A stretch of 64,000 nucleotides of DNA from Schizophyllum amplum. Its lineage: Eukaryota > Basidiomycota > Agaricomycetes > Agaricales > Schizophyllaceae. The stretch spans positions 620,001 through 684,000 of the forward strand of contig VDMD01000003.1 of assembly GCA_007026445.1 (NCBI GenBank), in the 5' to 3' direction. The translations under genes were made by a program, and so were the position numbers. How positions within the stretch are numbered: position 1 is the stretch's first letter; every line of letters begins with the position of its first letter. The notes below the pieces were generated by a model. The model ran no database searches. It was not told the DNA's origin and saw nothing but the letters and a program-made list of their open reading frames with translations. Shown one piece after another: positions 33,547-43,818 of this stretch.

Positions 33547-34207
33547 TTAGAGGATGTTGATGGGCGTGCAGCCGATGTTGATGAGACCGCCCTAAAAGTG
33601 CATTGTTAAGTACAAGGGTTAAGCAGACGAGAACGAGAAACACTTACCCAGTGGTTGTTCTCGCAGCAGACGACTTGGGAGTTGCAGCTACCGCCTCCAA
33701 GGATCTGATGCACGCATCAATCGTTGAGGTTCAAGGCTCGCAAGAGAGAACTGACCGAAACGCAGTCGAGGCCGACGAGAACGTTGAGGTCGTCGAGCAC
33801 GATGCCTAGCAGACCGAGGAGCGTGGTCGCGCTCTGGTCGCTCGCCTGCAGCGCTCGCGTCAACTAGGCTTCATAGATCTCGCGTCTGAGGAACTCACAG
33901 TGGTGACTTTGTTGCAGCACTGCTGGTCGCCGGTGGTGCAGCTCTCACCGGTGATGGTCGTGGTCGTGGCCGGCTGAAAAAACTCGTCAGCAACGGTGGT
34001 CGTGGATGGCGAATGGGGACTCACAGCAGTCACCGTCACCGTCGTGACCGGAGGAGCTCTAAACAGAGTCTGTCAGCGAGCGAGGGAGAGCACGACGACG
34101 AGCGCGTACGTCGTTCCGTGGCCACCGCCACCGCCGGGGAGAGCAGCGACAAGAAGGCCAAGCGTGACCAGCATGTAGAGGAACACAGCGGGGAGACGAG
34201 CGAACAT
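33547..34207 (-). CDS. Class I hydrophobin, copy B
   Basis: Six exons on the minus strand (34207-34110, 34058-34025, 33973-33899, 33845-33756, 33704-33648, 33591-33547) encode 132 aa, the same exon sizes as copy A. The signal peptide MFARLPAVFLYMLVTLGLLV is identical to copy A. All eight cysteines are present: SCTTGDQQCCNK, GLDCVS, GGSCNS, VVCCENN, NIGCTPINIL. Substitutions relative to copy A fall in exons 3-6 (for example IIGEG to ITGES, DHSA to DQSA, NNSW to NNHW). A good TATA box lies upstream. It is convergent with the zinc-finger gene, with duplicated 3' flank between them. Confidence 0.93.
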
Positions 34208-34310
34208 GATGGATGACGAGAGGGCTGGAGTGCGGAAGGCTTGAGACGAGGATGCAAGTAGTAGAACGGGGGAGACCTGTTCGACTGAGGATATGTGGTC
34301 TTCCAGAGCC

Positions 34311-34318
34311 CTTTTATA
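34311..34318 (-). promoter_or_regulatory. TATA box of hydrophobin copy B
   Basis: TATAAAAG on the minus strand, about 104-111 nt upstream of the ATG at 34207. It is followed by a C/T-rich leader (TCTCCCCCGTTCTACTACTT). This fits a strongly expressed gene. Confidence 0.65.
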
Positions 34319-36661
34319 CGTCTTGAACTCCCTGGAAAATGTATATATCGCGCGCGCATGGCCGGTGAGGAAGAACATGCTACGTACCACGATGACGGTG
34401 GGACGCCCATTGCCGGATGCCAGGGCCCTTGCCAGACATCGAACAGGGTGCTGCGGCATTAGGTGGGACAGGACGGTACTGAATAGGTCCTCGAATGAGA
34501 TGACGGGCACGATGTCGAGTACCCGGAAAGAATAGTTGCAGACGTTGCAGACAGGACTACACGGCACTGGCATAGGTCAGACTGGAGATGGGGTCAGACG
34601 TCCACCTTTCTACCTGGACTTCACCAATGCATGTACAACGAGGGACTGCGCCTCAAAGTACGACAATAATGAGTAGCGGGGTAAATTCGCCGCGGACCAC
34701 CTGAATCTGGTTAATACCCCTGGACGTAATAACGCAACACTCGCGCTCTCACCTGGTCACCGACCAAGTTCATATTGTCGGTCTCGGTATTTTTCGCGCA
34801 TGACCATGATGGCGGTACATGACAGAAACGTTGCTCCCGACATCGAACCTTGACTCCGAACTCAGCGTCACTGAGCAACAGCGCGGTAGACAAAGAAAAG
34901 CTCACCTCTGACAGGCTGTATGTTCTGGGTATGTCTGATGTGCGTGTTGCTGGACGAGACCGGCGTTCGGCTGCCACTCAGGACGGACAGGCTGGTGTGT
35001 TGTCCAAGGAGGTCCAAAAGTATGCCTGCTGTCTTCAACACTGCCAAAAACTTCCAAAATCATAGACGCTGGATGTCTGCGTGAATAACCGTCGATGCGC
35101 AAGATAGAATTCAGGCCCTCGATCTGAAGAACCCGGGATGCATCCGTCAAAGAGGCCAAAACTGAATTCTCAACTTCGCCGGAGAAGCCCCTCATGATGA
35201 TCGACACACGACATAGGGTTCTATAGGGACTCTCCGTCGCGACATGGAAAAGAGCAATAGACCCTGCTGTGTGACCTCGTCATCTCAGTAGCGGAGTCTA
35301 TATAGTAGACAGACACACCTTGGCCTGCCGTTATGGGGCCGAGTGATCTGAAGGGACCAAGAAGGAACCCTCAGCGCGCGCCGTTATAATTGAATGACCA
35401 CGGAGGGCCTGCCGAAGGGGTAGGGCGGACGTCCGTCTGGCGTTGAACGTTGAACGCGCCTTGATGATTTGCCAAGTCCGTCATGGCCAATTGTACGAAC
35501 ACGGCACCTGTGGAGGCAAGGTTATGTCGCGTGAGAGAGAGATTCAATGCGTAAATCCTCCTGTTCATAGAACATCAGGCAGCTTGCCTGCAGCCTCAAC
35601 AGCCTCGCCATTGAGTCACGCGCCATTGTATCGCCTGAGGTTCGGCGCCAGCCCTGTAAGCAGTACAGAGGCACAGATACATGACCTATGGTTTGGTTCT
35701 GCAAATTGAATGTTCATCGAGGATCAGCCGAAGTCTGGAAGCAGCTGAACTATCCCTCGAGATGACGGCCGGACTCAGGACTCGACGTCACGAAAAGTGG
35801 TGACAGCGCAAATCCTTGCACGTGCCAGTCACATGCCCAATGTTCGAATTCATCGAAATTTTCCAACATAGCCCGTTGTTCAACGTACATTAACCATCAT
35901 GTGTGCGTCTCTGTTCATCTCCGCCCTACGCACTCTTGGCATCCGATCAGCGGTACTCTTCTGACAGCATCCCAGAACTGAGAAATGCAACATACCCCTC
36001 AATCCCCGCCGCGCGCATTCTGGAATCTGGACCCGTTCCAACTATTGGACCAAAGCGCGACGTTGTCTAGCAAATATAGAGCATTAGGTCCCCATGCAAA
36101 CCCAGTGCATGGACATCCTTCTAATGTTCTTTCCACGAGGGCTCACAATGTGACACTCGTTCGCAAACGGCAGGATCACAGCCAGACCATAGCCAGATGT
36201 TGACAGGATGTTGATATCACAAAGACGTCGACCTCCAGAGGCGTCCTGACCCTCCCAGCCTCAAGCATTGTCATCGCCATTCTCCGTAGACAACTACTAG
36301 ACAACTTAGGCAAACCGACCGTCTCGCCGACCTTGCACCAAACCGCTGTGCGCCGACGGGGAACCCCCTCCCTCAACGTCATCTTCTCTTCACGCGCACC
36401 AGTTCATACACACACGCTTTTCTAGCAGCCGACGAAAGACCACTGATCATTTCGTTATCCACAGAATAAGATCGTAAGAGGGAAGAAAGGGTGTATCAAA
36501 AATGCGTGCAAGTAGGGTAATAACGAGGTCATGACAAGCAAAAAGGAAGAACACGACGACAAGCGAAGGACTAGGGAGGGGATACCTTATTTTTGCCGAA
36601 CATAAACGCGACAAACACAGCCCAAAGGAATCGATGAACGGTAGAAATCCTTGAGGACGCT

Positions 36662-38524
36662 TTACGCTTCCTCCTCGACGGCTTCCTCCTCATACTCGCC
36701 CTCCTCCTCGACGCTACAAGCGGGGTCAGCATCATGACATTAGGGAACGAGCAGAAAACACTCACGTCGCGTCCTGGTACTGCTGGTACTCGGCGACCAA
36801 GTCCTGCATGTTGGACTCTGCCTCCGTGAACTGCGAAAGGCTGTCAGTCCGTGGCGCGATCACATGACAATGATAGACGCACCTCCATCTCGTCCATGCC
36901 CTCCTGCGTGTACCAATGCAAGAACGCCTTGCGCTTGAACATGGCGGTGAACTGGTCGCTGACACGCTTGAACAGCTCCTGGATGGCGGTGGAGTTGCCA
37001 AGGAAGGTGACGGACATGCGCAGGCCGCGGGGCGCGATGTCACACTGCGACGCGAGGACATTGTTCGGGATCCACTCGACGAAGTACGCAGAGTTCTTGT
37101 TCTGCACGTTCTGCATCTGCTCCTCGACCTCCTTCATCGAGACCTTGCCACGGAACATGGCGGCGACCTATTCCGGATTAGTACTCTGTTGCTAGGCCTC
37201 AAGCTAGTCCGCGTACTGTGAGGTAGCGACCGTGCCTCGGGTCAGACGCAGCCATCATGTTCTTGGCGTCGAACATCTGCTGGGTCAACTCCGGGACAGT
37301 GACAGCACGGTACTGCTGGCTGCCGCGCGCAGTCAATGGCGCGAAGCCGGTCATGAAGAAGTGCAGACGGGGGAAAGGCACTGTATGCATGTCAGCTATG
37401 CTTCAAAGGCAGTAAGGAAATACATACCCAAGTTGACAGCCAACTTGCGCAGGTCAGAGTTGAGCTGACCAGGGAAGCGCAAGCAAGTGGTGATGCCAGA
37501 CATGACGAAGGAGACAAGGTGGTTCAGGTCGCCGTACGTCGGGGTGGAGAGCTTGAGCGTGCGGAAGCAGATGTCGTACAACGCCTCGTTGTCGATGCAG
37601 AAGGTCTCGTCCGAGTTCTCGACGAGCTGGTGGACGGACAGCGTCGCGTTGTACGGCTGGGGACGATGTAACTTTCGGCTCACGATATAGCAGGGGATGA
37701 CGCACCTCAACGACAGTGTCCGACACCTTGGGACTCGGCACGACAGAGAAAGTGCACATCATGCGGTCGGGGTACTCCTCACGGATCTTAGAGATCAAGA
37801 GCGTACCCATACCGGCACCAGTGCCACCACCGAGGGAGTGGGTGATCTGGAAGCCTGCGCGATCGTCAACATCGGGTATATGCGTCATCATCAACACGAC
37901 GCACCCTGGAGAGCATCCGTGCCCTCAGCCTCCTTGCGGACGACGTCGAGAACAGCGTCCACGAGCTCGGCACCCTCGGTGTAATCTGAAATAACGCGTG
38001 TCAGCCATGTTTCCACTCCATCGGACGCGTTCGGGTCGCCTTGGATGAAGGCCCGACACGCGTCGCGATGGCTGCGCACGCATAAGGACCCACTCACGGC
38101 CTTTAGCCCAGTTGTTACCCGCACCGCTCTGGCCGAAAACAAAGTTGTCGGGGCGGAAGAGGTGACCAAGCGGACCGGAGCGGACAGAGTCCATGGTGCC
38201 CGGCTCGAGGTCGACCAGGACCGCGCGCGGCACATACTTGTTCGCGCCAATCTCGTTGTAGTAAACGGAGATGCGCTCGAGCTGCTGGTCGTTGGTGCCC
38301 TTGTAGAGACCGTCGGCCTCGATGCCGTGCTCGTCAGAGACAACCTCCCAGAACTTGGCACCTGAGCGAGAAGCGGATAAATGAGCGGGATAAAGGCGCG
38401 GGGCGCAACGGCTACCGTACCGATCTGGTTGCCGCACTGTGGGAGATCTACGCGTCAGTGTTGCCGGACACGTTCCATGTATACAACGCACCTGGCCGGT
38501 CTGGAGGTGGACAATTTCACGCAT
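36662..38524 (-). CDS. TUB2: Beta-tubulin
   Basis: This is the GTP-binding beta subunit of microtubules. Ten exons and nine introns are read. Exon 1 is only [11 protein letters not shown] (38524 to about 38492), exon 2 is 16 nt (38436-38421, encoding CGNQI and part of G), then [17 protein letters not shown]. The tubulin signature reads [20 protein letters not shown]. Further motifs are [40 protein letters not shown] and [15 protein letters not shown]. The acidic tail [14 protein letters not shown] ends at 36662. The regulatory MREI N-terminus for cotranslational mRNA decay is intact. H6, F167, E198 and F200 are the usual benzimidazole-sensitive residues. It shares a 370-bp promoter region with the divergent F-box gene. 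Confidence 0.97.
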
Positions 38525-38894
38525 GCTGCGGGTGAGGGTAAGCAGGCGATTTGGATATGATACGATGGAGGAAAGACGCGGTTAAAACGCGTATTTATTG
38601 CGCGGCGCCGGCCAAACTGCGCGCATGTCGCGTCGAAATGAGTGTCGAGGGACTTACATGACTTTGTGAGAGCGGAGGAGGAAGGAAAGGTCGTGAACAG
38701 GGCGGTGGGCAAAAAGGCGACGACCGCGAGGCGGGCGGGGGCGAAATCCGGGTTTTTGGGGCGGAGATTGAATTGCCTGCTCGGCTCCTCGGCCGCGGTC
38801 CAGGTCCCGTGGCTTTCCCACGCCTCGCTCAACTTCAACTTGTCGTCTTTGCGCGATCCGGTGCTGATCCCAGTTGCATTTTAGCTGTCTGGAC
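38525..38894. promoter_or_regulatory. Shared promoter region, beta-tubulin / F-box gene
   Basis: 370 bp separate the two divergent start codons. It contains GGCGGGGGCG-type GC boxes and a CAACTTCAACTTG repeat near 38829-38841. No clear TATA box on either side. Confidence 0.5.
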
Positions 38895-40237
38895 ATGTTG
38901 CTTTCGGACCTTCCACCAGAGGTGATCAACCAGATACTCTGCGGTCTGGAGACAGGTGACCTTTACAAAGCTGCCTTGGTCAATCATGACCTACATGTCC
39001 CCACCGCGCGCGTCCTCTACCGTGACATAGGGGAGGCCACCCCGCGCGCCTCTATCCGTTGTCTACATACTCTATTATTTCACCCTCATCTTGCCATTCT
39101 CGTCCGCTCTCTAACCATCGACTGGGGCTCCTTCGACCGTGCCGTGTGCGTCACCGCCAACGCCTACCGCCTCCTCCGTGCCGCCCTCGCTTGCCTCACC
39201 CGGCTCACCCGGCTCACTCTCGAGCTCCCGCTCTCCCAAGAACCCACGTGGATTCTGCATGCCGCGCAATTTGAGCTGCGCGCTTTCGAAAGCACCTTCT
39301 CGCCCAGCCACACCTTGGCCGACTTCCTCATCTCGCAGCCCCACATCACCGAGCTCGGTATCCGCATGCGCGGCGCGCGTTTCTGTCTCCCGAAGTCTGC
39401 GCTCCCGCGCCTCAACCACCTGCGCGCCGCGCACGCGACGCCCGGCTTGCTCGCCGACCTCATCGAGGGGCGCCCCGTCACTGCGGTCTCGCTCCCGCTA
39501 TATCCTGGGGCAGCGTCGAGTGCGGCGCTGGATGCTATTGCGCGGTCAGCGGCGCAGGTGAAAAAGCTGACCGCGCTCGCATTTGACGCGCGGCTCCCGC
39601 AGGACGTGATGGGCGAAATTGCGGCGCGCGTGCCCCACCTTTCTGCTCTGCATCTGATTGCGTTTCTTGGACAATACGACACGGTGAGCGCGATATACGC
39701 AAAGCTCTGCGGTCTGCTACTAAATATCCATGCACAGGACGCGCTGCTAGACGCCGCACAAACCCTGCGCCAGCTTCCTAATCTTGAGGTCAGTGTTTGT
39801 CGAGTATGACCATCTGAGCATTTCAGCTGAAGACATAACAACCAGTTTGTTACATGCATGGTCGCTGCCTCAACAGCGACAACTGAGAAAGACGAAAGAC
39901 GCATAGCGGCGGCCTGGCGGGAAAGCTGTCCCCGCCTACGAGCTGTCATCCTGCCACGCGGCAAGGTCAGTCGGGTTGGCTCTGTTTGTGTTTCTGCGAC
40001 TGACTATGTTCTTTTCAAATCATGTTATCTGTGTCCTTGACTGATCCTCCAACCGATGGTGTCCGTTCTCGCCAACCAATTCTCTTTCGCTTACCGACAC
40101 CACGTCCGCAATCCCAGATGTTGCTCTACCAACAAGACAAAGAGTGCTGGTCCACCCTAGACGACTCGGAGGACGGCTCAGAAAACGACATCAGTGACAT
40201 TCCGCCGCGGCATGTTGCTGCAGCGACCCAGACGTGA
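38895..40237 (+). CDS. F-box domain protein with LRR-like region
   Basis: Probable substrate adaptor of an SCF ubiquitin ligase. Exons 38895-39788, 39846-39965 and 40118-40237 encode 377 aa. The N-terminal F-box reads LLSDLPPEVINQILCGLETG with DLYKAALVNHDLHVPTARVL and YRDI, the form common in Agaricomycete F-box/LRR proteins. The middle has leucine-rich stretches (LLRAALACLTRLTRLTLELP, AQVKKLTALAFDARLP). A short exon gives AAAWRESCPRLRAVILPRG, a usual ending motif of these repeats. The C-terminus is acidic (DDSEDGSENDISDIPP). The acceptor for exon 2 was chosen at 39845 to keep frame; an alternative AG at about 39828 exists. The substrate is unknown. Confidence 0.82.
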
Positions 40238-40546
40238 ATGGCTAGCAGATGAAAAGGAGGACCGACAGTTGTCAGATACATTCAAATTTGCATGCCACAA
40301 TTTAGCGCGTTTGCTGCCAAAAGCTTGTTGCAGTGGTGCTGTAGGGGGCCGGTCCCGAGCGCTCCAGCGTTCAGCGCTTCAGCACTTGAGTCTTCCGAGT
40401 CGGTTCAACTCGAACCTCGGTAATTCCGGGCCGATCGCCCGTACTGATGATCTGACTCGATATCATCTCAAGCGGATACGAAGTATTGCTATCCATCTGT
40501 CTTGTCTCCTCCTACTATCCAGTACCTCCTCGAGCACCCGCTGGCT
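40238..40546 (+). other. Short intergenic region upstream of tyrosyl-tRNA synthetase gene
   Basis: About 310 bp between two same-strand genes. It holds the F-box gene's 3' end and the YARS promoter. No specific element was recognised. Confidence 0.5.
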
Positions 40547-42142
40547 ATGTCCACAGCGGACGAGAAGTACGAGCTCATCACCCGAGGTCTGCAGGAGGTC
40601 CTCGGGGCAGACACCATCAAAAGCGTCCTCGCCGAGGGCCGTGCACCGAGATGTTACTGGGGTACGTAGAGCGGGCCATGTGCAATATACGCCCAACTAA
40701 TGCTCTCGATGATAGGGACTGCTTGTACCGGAAGACGTGAGCAGATCCTCGGGAAATACATATTCGTCCCCAACCTGATCCATCTTCCTTGAAGCACACA
40801 TCGCCTACTTCGTCCCCCTCACGAAGATTGCTGACTTCTTGCAAGCTGGTGTTGAGGTGCGCTAGTAATAGATCGTGGTTGGAGGCTTATACTGATTTGA
40901 TACAGGTGACGGTCTTGCTAGCAGGTGAATACGATCAGCTCTAGGCCGCACCTTCCCTCATCCCTACCTGCAGACGTCCATGCTTTCCTCGACAATTTGA
41001 AGGCCCCAATTGAGCTTGTCGCACAACGGTGCAAGTACTACAAGTTTGTTCTGGTTGCTGTCTTCGAAGCCCTGGGCATCCCCACTAGCAAGTTGCGCTT
41101 CGTCGAAGGCTCGTCCTACCAGTTAACAAAGGAGTACAACATGGACAACTACAGGTATGGCCGATCCTCTTTTCCCATGCATCATTTTCAACCCACTTCC
41201 GTCCCCACCTAGGCTCTGCGCCATCGTCACCGAGCACGACGCCAAGAAGGCCGGCGCCGAGGTCGTCAAGCAGGTCGAGAGCCCCCTCCTCTCTGGACTG
41301 CTCTACCCCGGCCTCCAAGCCCTCGACGAGCAGTACCTCAACTGCGACTTCCAATTCGGTGGCGTCGATCAGCGCAAGATCTTCACCTTCGCCGAGAATT
41401 ACCTCCCCAAGCTCGGTTACGCCAAGCGCGCGCACCTCATGAACGCCATGGTCCCCGGCCTCGCGGGCGGCAAGATGTCCGCCTCCGACCCGAACTCGAA
41501 GATCGACTTCCTTGACCCGCCCGAGCTCGTGCGCAAGAAGATCAAGTCCGCGTTCTGCGAGGAGGGCACAGTGGAGGGCAACGGCGTGTTGGCGTTCGTG
41601 GGCGCGGTGCTCATGCCGATCAGCCGCTTGCGTGCGGAGCAGGCGAGGGATGGCGTGGAGGCGTCGCCGAATGCCCCGTCGTTTGTGAGCACGGGGGCCC
41701 CTGCGGGCACGCTGTTCACGGTCGAGCGCGATGAGAAGTTCGGCGGGTCGTTGCACTACCCGTCCTTCGACGCACTTTGCGCGGACTTCGCGTCGAAAGC
41801 GCTGCACCCGAAGGACCTGAAGGGCGCCGTGGCGAGCGCACTCGTGGCACTCCTCGCACCCATCCGCGCGGCCTACGAGGCGAGCGCGGAATGGCAGGAG
41901 GTGACGCGGTTGGCGTACCCAGATCCCAATGCGAAGCCGGAGAAGAAGAAGAAGGTGCGCAAAATGTTGCTTCGATTGAAAAGATGTCCCTGTTCAACGT
42001 ATTTCGCTCATTGCAGGAGAAGAAGCCTGGTCGGAAACCTGCTCCGCCAGCGGACGCGACCGCAGCTGAGCCGACAGCCCCAGTTGAGCCGACAGCGGGA
42101 GCCACGCCGGAGGTCGTGCCTCCGCCACCGCAGGCAGCTTAG
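40547..42142 (+). CDS. TYS1: Tyrosyl-tRNA synthetase, cytosolic
   Basis: Charges tRNA-Tyr with tyrosine. Seven exons (40547-40661, 40716-40736, 40795-40856, 40906-40924, 40974-41154, 41213-41954, 42017-42142) encode 421 aa. The class I HIGH-type signature is [18 protein letters not shown], and the KMSKS-type loop is [18 protein letters not shown]. Also diagnostic are [40 protein letters not shown] and [20 protein letters not shown]. Two exons are very short (21 and 19 nt). The C-terminus is a Lys-rich, then Pro/Ala-rich tail ([19 protein letters not shown]). There is no EMAPII-like domain, as in yeast and unlike animals. The start [20 protein letters not shown] fits the family. Confidence 0.94.
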
Positions 42143-42150
42143 GAACTGCC

Positions 42151-42176
42151 ATGTATGTATGTATCTATGTATGTAC
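42151..42176 (+). repeat. (ATGT)n microsatellite in 3' flank of the synthetase gene
   Basis: ATGTATGTATGT repeats, interrupted once by ATCT, directly after the stop codon. About six tetranucleotide units. Confidence 0.8.
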
Positions 42177-43185
42177 ATATTCGTGCGAGTGTATGTATCC
42201 GGTGACTCCGACCACCGTGTAAAATGGGGAGACTGTGAAGTATATTCGCGTCAACGGCTCCTGAGGGCTCAGATTCAGAGCGCTCGATAAAAGCGTCTAT
42301 CTAGTATCGACTTACCGTTCTGTATACCACGTTTGTCAAGCTCGGCAGTGGCTACTGAAGCGGACGAATCAATTTTAAGAGTACCTGTCCGACAGACCTG
42401 CTCATTGTATTTACATATCTCTATCGTCTGATGTGTGCGCGAAAAAAGGTCCTACGCACGGAGGAGATCATAGTTATCTCTACACCATCCTGCCGCTATC
42501 TCGAACTTGTCGATGATCAGCTCTTCTCTGCGCACCTGGGCTTGCTATGCTGTGACGGTCCTCGGACACCGTCTCCTCGACCGACCTGTATGTCCCGTGG
42601 GTTAGTCCGTGTTCCTCGACCAAAGAAACCCACGTACACAGGATCCGACATATTCCCCATGAGTTCTTCGAACCGCCGCCTCAAGGCCTCATCGCTCGCA
42701 CGACGGACTCAAAGTGCGGATCGTCTACCAAATACCCGTGATCCATCTGAAAGGCCTCGCATTCGCGGATGAAGAGTTCCATGTCCTTCACGCGCCGCAA
42801 CGACGCCTCCGGTTCGTCTGTCCCGCGGACGCGCGCAGAGTAAGACGCCACGAGGGTCGCCAGTCCGCCTGGGTGCTGCTTTCAGACAAATGTGGAGACA
42901 CTGGATCACGATGTGCACACCAAGCACCGCCGTAACAATCGATGTCTATGATGAAGGGCGTTCAGCGTCCGTACTTCCTGGAGTAGCGAGTCCCTCACCT
43001 CGCGGCCGATCGTGATAGCCGACAACATCGTGGTCAGCGTGCCCAGTGCTACTTGCAGGCCAATAGCTGGTCATCAGATGTAAGCCGAAGCTTCCGGCTC
43101 GTCCACAAGCACACCAGCTCACCAATGTTGATAGCCCACCCCGAAATGCGGGCCTTTCGCGCCGCCCGGTTGCGCTCGCTCTTCG

Positions 43186-43818
43186 AGGACCCCTGAATAT
43201 ACGCACAGAGGCCGTCCTGAAAAATCTGGATTTCGGCGTTTTTTATCCGCGCCATTTCGGCCTCGGACCCCCCAGTTTTTATCCGCGCTCCAGGACGGCC
43301 TCCCCGGGACACCATATTTTATCCGCGATTCTGTAACGGCCTCCAAAAATCCCTATAAATTCGTTAAAAATCCCATTTTTTCTTTCCGCGCTGCCTGCGG
43401 CGCGCGAGATAACATACACGACGATATCAAGCTTACAGAGCATTTGAAGAAGGTCAGTCACTCTAAAGAGCGAGAGAACGACTGTTTCGCACGTCCGGCG
43501 ATGATTGTCGCTTTCCGCCAGGGAATGTAATTTTTGTCTAATGCGCCAACATATTATAGTCAGGATGCCACATGGTTGCGCAGTGGTAAGCCGCTCATGT
43601 TATTGTAACGTCCAAGCAGCCGTAAGTTCGAGCCGGACCACATTTTTATCCGTTTTCAAACGACCTCCGGGCCGCCGCCTTTCTTATCCGCGTTTTCCCC
43701 ACCCCCTCTTCCGTGCACCATGCCCTTTTTATCCGCGTTTTGGATCGGCCTGCGCTGGCCCGACCCCCATTTTTATCCGCGCCGCCGGACGGCCTATAGG
43801 CGTATATTCAGGGGTCCT
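43186..43818. mobile_element. Non-autonomous TIR DNA transposon (hAT-like MITE), 633 bp
   Basis: Terminal inverted repeats are perfect for 19 bp (AGGACCCCTGAATATACGC at 43186-43204 and its complement at 43800-43818). They extend to about 33 bp with few mismatches (…AGGCCGTCC). Seven subterminal copies of a motif containing TTTTATCCGCG, often followed by GG(A/C)CGGCC-like sequence, lie at about 43243, 43277, 43317, 43644, 43683, 43727 and 43770. All have the same orientation, three on the left and four on the right. There is no transposase frame. The middle holds unique sequence with a tRNA-like stretch. Superfamily is inferred from the 8-bp duplication. It sits inside a coding exon of the SLATT gene. 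Confidence 0.88.
43566..43648 (+). ncRNA. tRNA-like stretch with A-box and B-box-like motifs inside the transposon
   Basis: An A-box-like TGGTTGCGCAGTGGTAAGC (about 43573-43591) is followed about 40 nt later by a B-box-like AAGTTCGAGCC (about 43624-43634), and then a TTTTT run (43643-43647) that could end Pol III transcription. The acceptor and T stems do not pair convincingly, so it is not a functional tRNA. A degenerate tRNA or SINE-derived fragment is possible. Confidence 0.3.

Larger units (their letters stand above)
33400..36320 (-). repeat. Right arm of hydrophobin inverted duplication
   Basis: Reverse-complement match to 22040-24995, with visible conservation through the hydrophobin gene, its upstream 1 kb and a further kilobase of non-coding DNA. 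Outer homology fades near 36320, about 340 bp from the end of the beta-tubulin gene. Sequence differences and small indels are spread throughout except near the hydrophobin 5' part. Confidence 0.82.

Noticed and set aside
23432..34977. Similar short open frames in both duplication arms (23432-23641 plus, 34711-34977 minus)
   Set aside because: They start at non-ATG codons. The similarity is explained by the DNA duplication itself, since matching continues outside the frames.
43566..43648. Functional tRNA gene
   Set aside because: Acceptor and T stems do not pair, so only promoter-box resemblance remains.
43240..43790. TTTTATCCGCG copies considered as a CRISPR-like or satellite array
   Set aside because: Spacing is irregular, spacers are not unique in length, and the motifs lie inside a defined TIR element in a eukaryotic genome.
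43186..43818. Transposon considered as a spliced intron (introner-like)
   Set aside because: No good donor exists near the 5' end on the gene strand; only weak GTCGGG-like sites. A TTCAG acceptor-like end exists, so RNA data could still revive this.
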